Of a DNA stretch of 64,000 nucleotides, positions 11,173-23,243 are shown in pieces. Origin of the DNA: Hirundichthys speculiger (Eukaryota; Chordata; Actinopteri; Beloniformes; Exocoetidae); contig JAGFBZ010000906.1 in the NCBI GenBank assembly GCA_018398805.1, positions 992,501-1,056,500 on the forward strand, in the 5' to 3' direction. The notes beneath the pieces are model-generated. The model was not told the DNA's origin. It did no database searches and worked only from the letters and a program-made list of their open reading frames with translations. Position 1 is the stretch's first letter. Every line of letters starts with the position of its first letter. Both the position numbers and the translations under genes were made by a program.

Positions 11173-12620
11173 AGAAGACATGATCTAAATATATAGATGA
11201 CCAATTCCTTGGACACACCATAACCTCAGTAAGAATCCCATCATCCACATTTTTTTCCAGCATATGCTAAAATATCGAAGGATTATAGCATTAGCAAAGG
11301 GAGATGATGCAGTTAAAAAACAGTTGTCTGCATTTTCTGGACAAATAGTTGTTGACATTATCGCAGTAAGCTCTGGTGATAGTTAGATGTTAGAGGAGCC
11401 AAAAAAGTTTTTGTTATGACTACATATTAGGCGTATATGACTCTCCTGTTTATGTGTATTCTCCACTTCTGAACCATGCGGTGCTATGCTCTTCTCCCAG
11501 TAGCCTGCCTACATCATTTTTGAAGCTGGTTGAGCCTCTGTTTGTAGATCAGTGAGTTATAGGAACCTTACCTGCAGAAGCAGACACTCCCGTCATTGCT
11601 CCACATGAATTATGAACACACGCTTAATGTGTAGCAGCTTTGTGAATCCGCTCCACAGTTAGGCTACATCCACACTAGAGTGCTTTCGGTTTAAAAAGTA
11701 AAAACCTTGTTGTGGTTACGCCTGACATCTACACAGCTTCGGCAAAATCATCCCTCAAAGATGAGATTTTTGATCAGCTGCAGACCTAATTTTGGTTTCA
11801 AAATGCTGAGTTTGAGTTAGATTTTGTGTGAACGAAACCTAAAGGCTTAAATGGAAGTGAAGCACTGAGACATGGTGAGACAATGTTTGTACAATCAAAC
11901 CTGAAATTTGAGTGGTCTGGTTAGAAAATGATGCTGTATTTCTCATTTTGTTTGCCATAAGTGTGCAGCCATCTTTGAGGAAACCCAAGCATGATGTAAA
12001 CTGCACGGAACCTGCTCTGTTCTAAGGTGGCGTTCAGAGGATGTTGCTGGTTGTCTTTAGAACATGGGGGAAAAAAAAAAAACCATGGATGGATCGTTTG
12101 GTGTTTCCCCTGGATGCACAAACAAGTATTGGCGAACAAAGAGCTGGAGTAAGCTAGTTCGTTCACAATCTTCCTCTGAGCCTCAGCTGCGTCACTGTTG
12201 GCTAGCTGCACTGAGACGCATGCTGTGATCCACCTGTGGGACTGGGATGAAGAGTCTGCAGCGACAACTTCAGTGGCTTTGATTATCAAGAGAAGGCTGA
12301 CTGATGAGTGTGGGAAGCATAACGCTGCGCGTCAGTGTTCAGTTTCAGTGGCTCCAGTGACGGAAACGAGCTCACCAGGCTCGTTTAAAAAACGAACATC
12401 TAAGTATGTGTGACGTAGCCAGCTGCCCAGAGCAGTATCTTGACCGGAGCAATGCTAGCGCCCAAAAAAGAATGAATTCACACGAACATTTTCTTTAAAC
12501 GTTAATTTGCACATGTCAATTCAGCTTGTGTTGACATTTTGCAGGGTCAAAGGGAAAAGTGGGTGCTCTTGCAGCCTTCCAGTTTCTTAACTAGTCACTG
12601 AGATGCTCAAATATCAGAGA

Positions 12621-12670
12621 GTGACAGACCGTCAAGACGGCAGACTGCCTGTCAGACAGCCGTCTGTCAC
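12621..12670. repeat. Imperfect hairpin
   Basis: GTGACAGAC at 12621-12629 is the perfect reverse complement of GTCTGTCAC at 12662-12670. Smaller palindromic pieces (GGCAGACTGCC) lie in the loop. No known RNA family was recognised. Confidence 0.5.
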
Positions 12671-13474
12671 AGGAGGACGGAGGCCAAAACCAAGAACGTT
12701 AACGAAGACTGTGTCTCCATTAGTCCTTTTGAAAATGGAAATTAAAAAAAAAAAAAAACAGGCCTGCATCTCGGTTTAGTGTCAAAGGAGATCTCTATCT
12801 ACATTACACCATCATAAACGTGCATCACAAAACCATCCATGTCCACAGGGACGAGCACGCACAAGTGAAAAATAGCAAAAAAAAACTTTTGTTGCAGCTT
12901 TTCCTCCTGCAAATTATAGACATTGATGGGGGTTATTTGTTTGGTTTTGGTTTTAATTCAGTTGCTGTCAGTTTATCACAACTAGTTGAGTTTAAAACTA
13001 CCACTGCCAGATACGAAACCATACTGGTAACGTTATGTCCAGCAACAAGATGGCCGCTTGCTATCTGGCACATTTAAAGTGTTTTTGTCCTTATATTTTT
13101 TTCTCAGAAAAGGATCACTTTTGTTGTGTATCTTAGTAACTCATGATGCTTAAATTAGGTATTTAGTTGAGTGCTGTGTTGTCTCTTTATCAAAGAGATG
13201 ACACAGCTGATTCCCTTTATGCTTTACCCTTTCTTCCAGGTCGCTGCATCCTTCCCTGCATCAGCAAGTCTATGTCATATGACCATTACCAGTAATATTA
13301 TACACAGACGCATCTTTCTGATGATATAAACAACAACGATACATATTTATGGCAATTTTGTTTAAAAAGAACTAATATAGGTGGCCCAGGCTTCTCAGAC
13401 CAAAAGGTCATTTCAGGCGTATTTCCATGAAGTATCATGGAAGTCTTTGCTGTTTGATGATTGGACCTGATACC

Positions 13475-13513
13475 TATATCCATTTACTCTATTTTTATAT
13501 CCATTTACTCTAT
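13475..13513. repeat. 18-bp tandem direct repeat
   Basis: TATATCCATTTACTCTAT occurs at 13475-13492 and again at 13496-13513, a 21-bp period. Confidence 0.85.
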
Positions 13514-13709
13514 GTTGAAGGGCTTCCCAGCATCCTGACCTGCATCTCCCTAGAAACATAACTGCACATCATGACAACACAGAACATTTCAGCCAGTTCG
13601 CCGTCACTTCATACGTGTTTAAAGGGCTAAAGGAAATACTCCTTTGGTGAATATCATCTGCCTCTTTGACAACAATGTAAAATGCTACATGCTGTAACTG
13701 GATCAGGTT

Positions 13710-14141
13710 TAGTGTCATTCCGATTCTGATACCTGTATCGGAAATTGCTCCGATACTTCAAAAAAATGTCGGTATTGGTATCGGTATCTGTATCAGTATC
13801 GGTATCGGTGAGTACGGGCGTCCAGGCACCAACAGTTACCAAGTAATTTATATTTAATGATTTATTTACTGGTTACTTCCATTACACTACCTGCAAAAAG
13901 AAATACTTTTTAATTTTACAATACTGTATACTGTTCTATTAGGAAATAGACATAAATGGCTTGAATTTGCTGTACTTATTCATGTTTTACAACTATGATA
14001 ATTATATTACAGTCAGGCAATTTTTTTGCTTTGTTTTTTTTCAGTATCATACTAGGATCGGTAGTCGGTATCGGCCGATACCCACAGCTCAGGAATCGGA
14101 ATCAGTATCGGAAGGGAAAAAAAGGTATCGGAACACCTTTA
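13710..14141. mobile_element. Non-autonomous hAT element, GTATCGG type, 432 bp
   Basis: Flanked by ATCAGGTT (13702-13709) and ACCAGGTT (14142-14149), an 8-bp duplication with one mismatch. Both ends contain repeated GTATCGG/CCGATAC units: TGTCATTCCGATTCTGATAC at the left and GGTATCGGAACACC at the right. The middle is AT-rich and has no transposase. The 62-codon ORF made of TDTDTD repeats on the minus strand is only a translation of the GTATCG repeats. Confidence 0.8.
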
Positions 14142-14149
14142 ACCAGGTT

Positions 14150-15102
14150 CTCTCATCATTGTAAGAAATTATGATTCTGTCTACAGCTATTTTCTCATTA
14201 TAAAAGCTTTTTTTCTGTCCTGACCATATTCTTCGATCATACAAACCACGTCCTCCGACATCAGGCCTCTGTTCTCTGCTGCAGTAGTTTGATGATCTAG
14301 AGATGCACCCAGAACTTTTCAGCTGCAATTGTTTAAAGCAGCAGCAGAAACTCCACCAACACAACTGCAAACTTACAGACTGCAGACTGAAACAGAAACT
14401 GCCAAAAGACTCCTGCTACGCAAGCTCAAACCTATAACCTGTGTAGTTTCTAATGAAGATTTTAAATTAAACTTGACCGTAGACACAGAATATGTGTGCT
14501 GTGATTATGATTATTTTCTTTTCTATATTATGCTGAACTAATTACACAGTAGCAAAAACAAAGTGACCAGAAACTTTGAGACCAGAGTATAAATTACAGG
14601 TGAGCTCGTTTTCTCTCTCTTTGGTAATAGTCTGAGATTTATACACATTAATCACCTCCTTAGTAAAAATTTACTCCAGGATTAATGAACACCTTGTGAA
14701 ACTTGGATTTGATTGTACCACTGTGCCTCCTAAAGTAAAGTCTCACATTGCCTCTATAACTGGAGTAACCTCTTCGTCAGGAATCATAACTTAAAAGGTA
14801 ACCTTATGGCTATATTATGTGTTATTGGAGGCAGCCAGGAGATGCATTACTTTTAACAAACATTTAAAATAATATAATCTGGAGCCTGAATGTGCAAAAT
14901 GCCCATCAGTTAAGATAAATGCATCTAAATTCTTAATTTTTCTTATGTTTGAAAGGTGTGTTTAAAGGTATCTGCATGGTGTGAAAATAAAAGGCCATAT
15001 TTTGCATTGATGTTGCAAAGTCTGATAATGACAAGCAATATATATTTGGACTCCTTATTGATACAGCCTCTGCATGTCGTACCCAAGCAAAAAAAGATGT
15101 TT
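14150..15102. other. Unique AT-rich non-coding DNA
   Basis: Nothing recognised. The short ORFs on both strands are unsupported. Confidence 0.45.
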
Positions 15103-15568
15103 GGGTGAATTCCAATTCCCTTAACCCTCAATCTCAACCTCAAACTTGCGTAGTGCAAGTGCTGCCCCGATTCTCACAATGTCAAGTTGAGGGACAAGTA
15201 TGAGGGATGTATCGCCCTCAATATTTAGATTCTCCGGCACACCCTTGGGAGCAAGTGCTACCCAGAAGGCATTGCGTGTTTTCGCCAGGAAATCTTCGAA
15301 AAAGATGGCGACGAAAAAAGCTAGCTACAAATGTAAGTATTTTCCTAGTTAATAAAGATATAAATAAAAAAAATAAAAAATATAAATACCTCTTATTCGT
15401 CGTCATCATCTTCTTGACAGACTGGATGTAGCTTTGTTGTAAGGCCGCCCCCTGCAGTCTGAAGACGTAACTGCACTCAAACGGTGACCCATTTCTAAGA
15501 CACTTACTTTCGAAGGCCAAGATTGAGGGTTGAGGTTGAGGGGTTGAGGGAGGAATTGGAATTCACCC
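15103..15568. mobile_element. Inverted-repeat DNA element of uncertain superfamily, 466 bp
   Basis: The left end GGGTGAATTCCAATTCC is repeated exactly as a reverse complement at the right end (15552-15568). CCTCAACC/GGTTGAGG motifs follow inside both ends, so the terminal repeats extend imperfectly to about 40-50 bp. Inside, AAGATGGCGACG at 15303 begins a short frame (MATKKASYK) that runs into GTAAGTATTTT, a strong splice-donor shape. This suggests an element derived from a gene-bearing parent with first exon and donor kept. The target duplication is not clear, so hAT, Harbinger and P-like classes all remain possible. Confidence 0.7.
15303..15332 (+). pseudogene. Relic first exon inside the inverted-repeat element
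   Basis: ATG in a good context (AAGATGGCG) followed by a lysine-rich start of about nine codons and a canonical donor GTAAGT. No downstream exon is left inside the 466-bp element. By analogy with other fish elements it may be the start of a DNA-binding accessory protein or transposase. The assignment is inference. Confidence 0.3.
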
Positions 15569-16076
15569 TACGTTTGTAACAAAGAAAAGTTGGGAGCTAC
15601 TAATATTTTGATGAATGGAAAGGCAAGCGTAAATTTCACTCTTCCAACAGTTTACGCGCAAGATAATTCAGCTCAAGTTTTAATAATGAGGCCCATTATT
15701 TGTGGAATTTTGGGGGTGTCTCTGTTGCCAGAATGCTTCTTATAGCACAGATTTTTAATTTCCTTTATTGTCATCATCATGAATCATGGTTACAATTAGG
15801 CCATTATTGCTCTGATTCATGCATGAGGATGGTTCATAACTAATTCACTTTATTAAATATCCCAGCATGCTACTGTTGCCAAGTGACTTGGTTTTCTTTA
15901 TTGTCTTTAAGTTGAAAATGAAACAGGTACATAATATATGAGCGCTAGTATTTAGGGATATTCTTCATTATTCTTTTTAATAACCCTAATGATACATAAA
16001 AGCCTTAAAAACACTTTATAAGTTGCTAGTTTTTCCTTTAAATGAGCTACATTCAAATACAGTGACCATATTTATA

Positions 16077-16102
16077 GTCTCTCTCTCTCTCTCTCTCTCT
16101 CT
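16077..16102. repeat. (CT)n microsatellite
   Basis: About 13 CT units. Confidence 0.9.
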
Positions 16103-16169
16103 GTGGTAGAATGATCAATGTCTAAATTCTAACATTACGTCTGAAATATATTATTTTTTCACCACTCCA

Positions 16170-16500
16170 GTTGAATTCCTTTCAGCCATGTTACACAAGT
16201 GTTGAAAACGACCCCAGAGCGAGTTTGAGTGACGGGAGTGGGTTTGGAGCGGGGCTGGCTCGACAGCCCATATCCCTTTCACGAGCTGGAAGTAGAGACT
16301 GGCTGAAAGTGGCATATCCCAGGGAAAGCCAACAACTGGCTATCACCCTGACCGTTTGTCTTCATCAATCAACCTGCGACTGTTGACCAAGCAACATGAT
16401 GTCACTATTAATTTCATGCATTCCCTTAATGGGGTCCAGAGGGGCATCCTATCCTCACAGCAGGCATTTCCTGCCCTGTTGCATTGTGGGATATGTACGC
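16170..16500. promoter_or_regulatory. Possible conserved non-coding element
   Basis: Repeat-free and compositionally even, with ATTAATTTCATGCAT and CATTGTGGG cores. No coding frame of quality. Judged by eye only. Confidence 0.3.
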
Positions 16501-17429
16501 TTCCTTTCTTGAGATCAGTTTTTCAAAGTTTTACTTCTTCTCCTGTTGTTGTTTTTTTTTTTTTTTTTTTTTAACTCCCTCCTTTTAATCTTCCCTTCAT
16601 TCCTGTCTGCCGTTTCCACCCTCTTGGTGTTATTTGCTTTGCTTTGTCATAGCGCCTCTCGTCGGAAACGGCTCCGCCGTGTTTGTATCCTTGTTATGTG
16701 AATACTTGTGATGATTTCCACTTATTTGCCAAGGTATACACTGAACTGGATGTAGCGAACCTTTTGATCAACCCTCAGATTTTAAGAACAGATACGGGCG
16801 CTGCGTGCTTAGATCAGCGCATTAGCGTTTCATTTGAAAGAATGGTGTCACTGTGTTGACAAGCTCATGATAAGTTGGTGGCTTCTAAGGGAAAATGTTT
16901 AAAGCACATAAATGCCTCAGGACTCCATCTGTCTGTCTTATTATCCTGATTGTAGTTTATTTTCAGTTATTATGAAAACCTGCTTTAAACAGGCTTTTGG
17001 GATGTTGGTTTATTAGCTTTAGATAAAGTGCGCCCCTTGTGCAATGATTCTACACAAGGTACTTAATGTTATCTCTTCTGACTTCTGTGCATCTGTATTT
17101 ACTGTCTACATGACTGCCTCTTTTTTTTTTTTTTTTTTATCATTGCTTTGATTATCACAGAGGAGGAGGAGGGAGTTGTGAATGATATTCCTTTGCTCTG
17201 ATTTTCACTTACTCCCTTCCTTCTCTTCCTCTCTCCCTGTTACTGCACCTCTGCTCTGGCTTTAAGAGGCTTAGCAGCAGCTTAGCGCCCAGGTCAAACT
17301 GGCCTTTGCCCTTCATCTGTCAGCCTTTTGATGTGGTGCCAGCCTGGGCTGCTTGCTACGCTCTGCCTTTAACAGCACGTCCAGAGGTCAGAAGAGGGCT
17401 GTACTTTAGGACCCCACCCCACAGTAACA

Positions 17430-17514
17430 CCCCCCCCCCCACACACACACACACACACTTCCACTCCCTTGCAGATGTGTCTGTCTCTGATACCCCCCCC
17501 CCCCCCCCCCCCCC
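17430..17514. repeat. Compound C-tract/(CA)n/C-tract
   Basis: A C run and (CA)n at 17431-17458, then about 23 C at 17492-17514. The strand is strongly pyrimidine-biased. Confidence 0.9.
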
Positions 17515-17859
17515 TTGCCTCTTCCCTGCCCTAGTGCCCATTATTATTTTATAGTTTGGTTCTGCATTCCTTTCTCTCAGGCTGTGGTGAAAGGCAGACC
17601 TTTGGCTTTATTGCTTACACATGTCCATGGCTTTCTACCTCAGCAGGGAGAGACAAAACAGCATGAGGGAGATGGCCAATAGGGGCTAGCCATCTCAGCT
17701 CTCCCCACCTTGAACTAATCGTTGGGGGGCCGGGGGTACAGCTCTGCCTCAGTCCTGTGCCAGTGGGGTTTCAATTTGTAGAGACATAAACAGATACTAA
17801 AGCCAAGGTAACAACACAGTGATTTATCAAGCTAGTTCACATCAAATTATCACAGCGCC

Positions 17860-17914
17860 CCCCCCCCCCCACCTCCCCCTGCTGTCAGGCCCCACAATAG
17901 CCCCCCCCCCCCCC
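17860..17914. repeat. Two short poly-C tracts
   Basis: C-rich runs near 17860-17870 and 17901-17914, followed by a short (AACC)n stretch. Confidence 0.8.
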
Positions 17915-18429
17915 AACCAACCAACCAAGCCCCTGCTTCAGAGGTGCACCGTGGTCACACTTCATTTGGGAGTGCATAAACATGTGTCCCTCTGTCTGCT
18001 TTCCCTCTGAGCGTGACGACCGGCTTCACACCAGCCGGCGATCATCCCGGACGAAGGTGTCACGACTGTACGTCTGCGTGCGCTTTCATAAATGTACGTA
18101 AAAATCGTCTGCGTGCTGTAGAATTTGGAGAAAAAAGAAAGAAAGGAGGGGAACTCTGCACAGGTGTCTTTGCAAAGCATTACGCCAAACGTAAATCTCA
18201 GAGTTACGTACTGATGCTAACAGTCGACATGCATTATGTCAAACACATGTTGTCTCTCTTTTCTTCATTTCATTACCTAGAACAGAAAAACAAAGGCCGC
18301 ATTTGATGGAAAAATGAGAGTCGAGTTAGATTGTGCGTGATTGTGTAAGCGCCGCGTGTAACAAAATCTAAGTCGAAATAAACAGAGTATTTTTATGTAG
18401 CAAAATTGTGTTTCACTTTAATATGGTGC

Positions 18430-18690
18430 CTGACAGAGCGCTGCCTTTGATCTCCCCTCAGCAGAGCGCTGCACATGGATAATATATCTTTCAGAGATAA
18501 AAGTAAAAATTTGCACAAGCTGATGATGTCATTCGGTTGTGGCTGCGAGCCTGGGAGAAAAGCAAACTTTCGCAGGCGAGGCTATCCCAGGGATCACCGA
18601 GGGTGCTCTGGGAGCCTTTGGGGAAATCAATTACACATTTTCCGAGCTGTGATTCCTGCTGTAGAAACTTAATCGCGGGGGCCTTCTGTA
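18430..18690. promoter_or_regulatory. Possible conserved non-coding element
   Basis: Repeat-free block with TTTGCACAAG, GATGATGTCATT and AATCAATTACAC cores between two unremarkable flanks. No splice sites or coding frame stand out. Judged by eye only. Confidence 0.3.
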
Positions 18691-19419
18691 GAGGATCATC
18701 CCGATGAGTTTGGACACTGTTTTTGGTCCTTGGTGTCTGCTCTCCCGTCTCACCGCCCCCCCCACCACCACAGCAGCTCCCACCTTAGCAATTCGCTACA
18801 TTTGTTGCAGCTTACAATTCTACAGAGAGCCATTCATCATCATTTGCCGGCTATCTGTCTTGAGTGCCTTAGCTTTGATCATGTTGTATTTTACACTTTA
18901 CATCTGTTCTACATTTAAGCTTCTGCGGTGCTTTTTTCCTCCGAAACTATAACTGGAGAGGAGTTTACATAGGGACTTTGTAGTCATTATAAATCTGGCA
19001 TATTTGTCATGGCCCAGTAAATAAATGATCCACCGGTTGAAACATTGCGATAAGCAGATCTCTCCTTGCTATTTCCTGCCTTATGGGACAGGACTCGGAG
19101 CAATCCTGAGTTTCCTCTTATGTGATCTACTCTTCTTTCAAAAGCTTATCTACTCCTAAATCATCCTCTTTGAGCTGGAAGGACAAAGAAGTTCTTTTTC
19201 CCCTCTCTTTCTTTCTTCCCTTTTGTTTTGTTTTGTTAAGGATTTTCTCTAACTCTTTCCAGCTACGTCGTTTCCAGACGTTGCTCTTCACGTATGCGTG
19301 CTGGCACTCCACCTATGCCCCCCAGCCCCGCTCCCTCCTTCGCTCGCATCGCTCTCCCTTTCTCTCCGTCCTCAGGAGCCGGGATCAGAAGGCCCTGACC
19401 CCCTCCTCCTCCTGCAAGC

Positions 19420-19730
19420 GCACTAATCATCCCTAATCAGAAGTGAAATGCATTTTTCTAAGGAAGTAGCTGGAAAATTTCACAATCTGCATTTCTCCGA
19501 CCAAGCTGATTAGGGAAACATTATCCTGCTTTCACAGTCACTTCCAATCTGCCTTTAATCTGTCACTTCAATCGCCTAATTATTTAGTCAATGACCTGGG
19601 GACGCAATCTTACAAAAGAATGAAATGCATGCCATATCATTTTCCCTTTCATTTATGCATGATATCGCTGGTTACATGTTCTGTTCCCTTGAGCTGAATA
19701 TGCAAGGCTTGTTCACGTACACATAAATGT
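19420..19730. promoter_or_regulatory. Strong-looking conserved non-coding element candidate
   Basis: Dense in short motifs used by developmental regulators: CTAATCAG, GAAATGCAT twice, TTATGCATGATA, CTAATTATTTAGTCAA and GCTGATTAGG. There is no ORF and no simple repeat. This is among the best candidates in the window for deep conservation. Not tested by alignment. Confidence 0.4.
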
Positions 19731-21569
19731 GTGTTTCGGGTCTTTGTGAGTGGTTTTTTTTTTTTTTTCCGTGTGTGTTCACTGTTCAGCTATTTATTGT
19801 CCGTGCTACGCGGCCGTACTTAAGTGCACGTGCGTTTCAGTGCGTGTCAACAGTGGCTTGTCTGGAAGCTGCTGAGCTGTGACTGCTGGCTGGGGCTAAT
19901 GTAGTTTAGCCCTGAGTTGGAGCTAGCCTTTGGGGAATGAGACTCTGCGGGGGAGTTGTGTTATTGGAAAGGTCATGATTACAGTAGGGGGGTCAAAATA
20001 ACTCGCTGACAATTTTTATACACAAGTGACTGCTATGGGGCCTCGGGGTGTCAAGAACTATATTGAGTATTGACTATGTGTCACAGCAATAAAAAGGAAA
20101 CCTGTTCTCCATCGGTGAATGCCCTACCTTCAAAGTGTAAAGTCAGGACAAAAAAGTACAAATATCTTCAATGTCAATGAGACTGTCATGTTGACATGCT
20201 AATTTAGCTGTACAGAGAGGAAAAACTGACTTTTTGTTTTTGTTAAGACAAGGAAATGGTTGAATTTTGTATGTAAAAAGAACATATACACTCAGTAATT
20301 TGACCCGCACCCTCACGTGAAAGACCCCTCAAATTTCATGCAAAAAAAATACAGTTTTAACTATTATTACATAATTATTGTACAATGTTATGGTACAATA
20401 GTCTTCACATTTGCGTTATATGTGTGTACAAACGAGAACCTTGAACTTTCTATACCAGTTGGCAAACTTCTAACAGTTCAAATCAGATGTAAAAAGACTG
20501 ATAAAGACTCCATCCAGGCCGCCGCCTCTCTTTCATCTCTGCGTTCACGTAACCGCCTCCCCTTTCCTTTTATTCGCGGGGCGCCTCGCTTCTCTTATCA
20601 GCCGTGGATTTTGGAGAGCCGACATGCTTATTTGTTCCTGACATCCAATACACTAATAAACCTGCTTAGAAATGTGCTTTTAAAAGTGTAAGAAAACATT
20701 CCATAGTCTGGCTGCAGGGCAGGTCCCGAGTCCCGCCAGCCCTCCGCTAATGCCGGCGCTTAGCACCTCCATCCAGCGCTGCAAAACACTCCGTCGGAGG
20801 TCACGAACTCTGGCACTCAGAGATCACTTTGACCATGGGAATAGCGGTAAAAAAAAATAAGCAAGAGATGCACATCAAACACCAAGATATTCAGCTGGAG
20901 AGGTTTTGCTTTTGAGGCTTGACCAGCGTCCAACCTGGCAACCGTCGGCACTATGACACAGGTCAGTCAAGACAAGATGAAGTGTTTGACAGTGTTTAAG
21001 CATTTTTTTTTCTTTCTTTCTTTCCCACAATTCTAATATCCAAACAAAAAAAGTTTAGGATCACACGTAACAGTCATTATTCCCGTTCACGGCCCTTAAA
21101 TTCAGGGAAACGCAGACAAATCTGCTCCGAAGGTTGAAAGTGCGCGGCGATAATCATAACTTTTATACCTGAACAAATATTGACTTGTTCATATGTCTGA
21201 GTGGCAGAGACACTTAGTGATCAGGCTATAATAACAGATGGTGCTGTAACGGAGCGGGGAGAGAGCGGCGGGGCAGCAGGGGGCAGCTGCAGAGAGCTGA
21301 TGTGTGAGCTATTTCAGGAATGCCTGAGAGGAAACGTATTGATCGGGACACTTAGACTTGATAAGGACGTCAGGTTTAAGAGGAGCAAGGCAATCATTAA
21401 GTACACTACTGGCCGCTGTTGTTCAAAAAAATATATATATTTGCTGCTTTACCTCTCTGCAACCCCACCCCACCTCCCCCGCTCCCTTTTTTTTCCCTCT
21501 TTTTTTTCTCCCCCCCACTTTATTTGCTTCTTTCTTGCCAGAGGTGAAAAGAAAATCTCATCTCCATCA

Positions 21570-21760
21570 GGCTAAATTGTGGTGGGCAGTATTATCAGTT
21601 CAAAAGACCTGGGGATTTGACAGCTCCCACTCCATGGTGATTAATTACTTCTCAACAGTGGTGGGCTCTCCTCTCCCCTCTCCTCCTGTGCGAGCTGCTC
21701 CAGTGGAGGTGGTGCTGCTGGTGGCTGGAGGCAACACATGATAACTGCTGCCCTTATTAC
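21570..21760. promoter_or_regulatory. Possible conserved non-coding element
   Basis: Contains GGTGATTAATTACTTCTC with a homeodomain-type TTAATTA core and even composition. The 127-codon ORF across it reads through pyrimidine tracts and is not credible. Confidence 0.3.
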
Positions 21761-22777
21761 CAGCCGCTCTGGGAGAAGGCCCAGGCAGTGGCGCGCTAAC
21801 TCGGGCCAATCACTCTCCCCGCGCAGCACGAGGCCAAGAAGGATAGCACGATAGCACGCTACGTGCCCTTTTGTTTACTCCTTCCTGCCTAATAGAAAGG
21901 CGCAGCTCCGCCATCTCTGTGTGATACGAGGATACTCGCTCGAGGGTTATGAGTGTTTTTGTTCACTTTTTATTTCAAATCATCACACCGGTCTGGAAAG
22001 GTAACTACAGACTTCAGAGTTCTCTATTATCATCATCATCCAGGAGCTGAAGGAGACTCCTCATCACACGCCCGATGGACAGAATTAATCACTTATGGAC
22101 ATAATACAAGAGGAACCATCCATTATAACTGGCGTAATCACACAGGAGACGCCGCTTCAATCAACTGAGAGACCTCGATGTACAGTAGTTAAGCACTTAG
22201 CTGTGCACATATTTGTATTACAAGCCCATGGCAGCCCTCTCCGCCGCTATTTTGCATTCTGCGGCCCTCAAGGTCCTGTGCACAGCTGGTCCTTGAGGTT
22301 CGTGTCTTCCTGTAGGCTCCACTGTTTTGTTGTACGTGCGTGAGTGGCACCTTCCCCGAGGCTGTTCCTGTTCACGTGCGCCCGCATACGCGTGTTTTTT
22401 TGCACATGTTTCTGTATACACGCCTCCACGTGGGCGTGCTTGTGTGTCTAAATAAACCTCTGCTGGATAGCTTCATTATTGGACCTGTCAGTGCTTAAAG
22501 TTTTTCCTCAAGGCAACACGGCGGAGATGAGAGGGAAAAGACGCTCGGTGGGGCAAGCGCACACGCGCTTGTCGCACGCCTGTCCCCAGCGGTGGGCGCG
22601 CAGGCCATGATGATGTCTTCCAGATGGACGCGTCTGCTTCCTGGTAACAAAATTTGCTGTAAGGCCAGAAAGAAAAATGTGAACAAGTCATCTCCATTTT
22701 GATTGTTATAATTGTTTATTTCGGCCGTAGAATACAACCTGTATTAAAAGATGCCACGAGAGATTGATCCCTTAGAT

Positions 22778-23151
22778 CAGCCATTCCCAAACTTCAGAAT
22801 ATCAAGGCCCAATTTGAAATGTGAAAAATCTTCGCGGCCCACCGAAACCTTTAATCACAACTGTGATCAACATACAGGACAAGGAACCATGATCCGATAT
22901 TAATGTGAGGGGTCAACAAATAAGGTGACACTTGTCATATTAAGTTAAGATGACGGCAGTATAACACACTGGTTTGTTTTGTTACTTAATGTTTTTTAAT
23001 CATGCCATTAATATTTTACAGTAATTAAAAACATATTTTAAAAAGTTCAATGATTTAAAACATATTTGTTTATTTTAATGACTCTCACGGCCCACCTGCA
23101 GTACCGCAACGGCCCACCAGGGGGCCGCAGTCCACACTTTGGGAATCACTG
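22778..23151. mobile_element. Non-autonomous hAT element, 374 bp
   Basis: The ends CAGCCATTCCCAAACTT and, reversed, CAGTGATTCCCAAAGTG form imperfect inverted repeats, with CGGCCCACC motifs just inside both ends. A perfect 8-bp target duplication CCTTAGAT flanks it (22770-22777 and 23152-23159). No coding capacity. The TIR and duplication length are diagnostic of hAT. The intact duplication indicates a fairly undisturbed insertion. Confidence 0.92.
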
Positions 23152-23243
23152 CCTTAGATGATGTCAATATTGAATTTGATGCATAAATCTTCTGATGTAC
23201 CCCTGTATCATTACAAAGAACAGATTTCAGGCATATACGCATA

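Larger units (their letters stand above)
11173..13701. other. Mostly unique non-coding DNA, possible DNA-transposon end
   Basis: No gene is supported. The segment at 11659-11720 (GGCTACATCCACACTAGAGT and the following AAAAAGTAAAAAC) resembles the start of a common fish DNA-transposon family, but no matching opposite end was found. The 122-codon minus-strand ORF at 11921-12289 has no recognised domain and reads through an A tract. A hairpin lies at 12621-12670 and an 18-bp direct repeat at 13475-13513. Confidence 0.4.
15569..22769. other. Long repeat-poor non-coding region
   Basis: Seven kilobases with no recognised transposon or gene. Simple repeats at 16077-16102 (CT)n, 16550-16572 (T)n, 17122-17139 (T)n and 17430-17514 (CA)n/(C)n interrupt otherwise unique sequence. 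Several blocks look like conserved non-coding elements and are listed separately. ORFs here are short, overlap on both strands, or run through simple repeats. Confidence 0.5.

Noticed and set aside
11659..13080. Complete DNA transposon
   Set aside because: The left part resembles a known family start, but I found neither a matching right end nor a target duplication.
13654..13842. ORF with TDTDTD repeats as a repeat protein
   Set aside because: It is only the translation of GTATCG arrays in a hAT element end.
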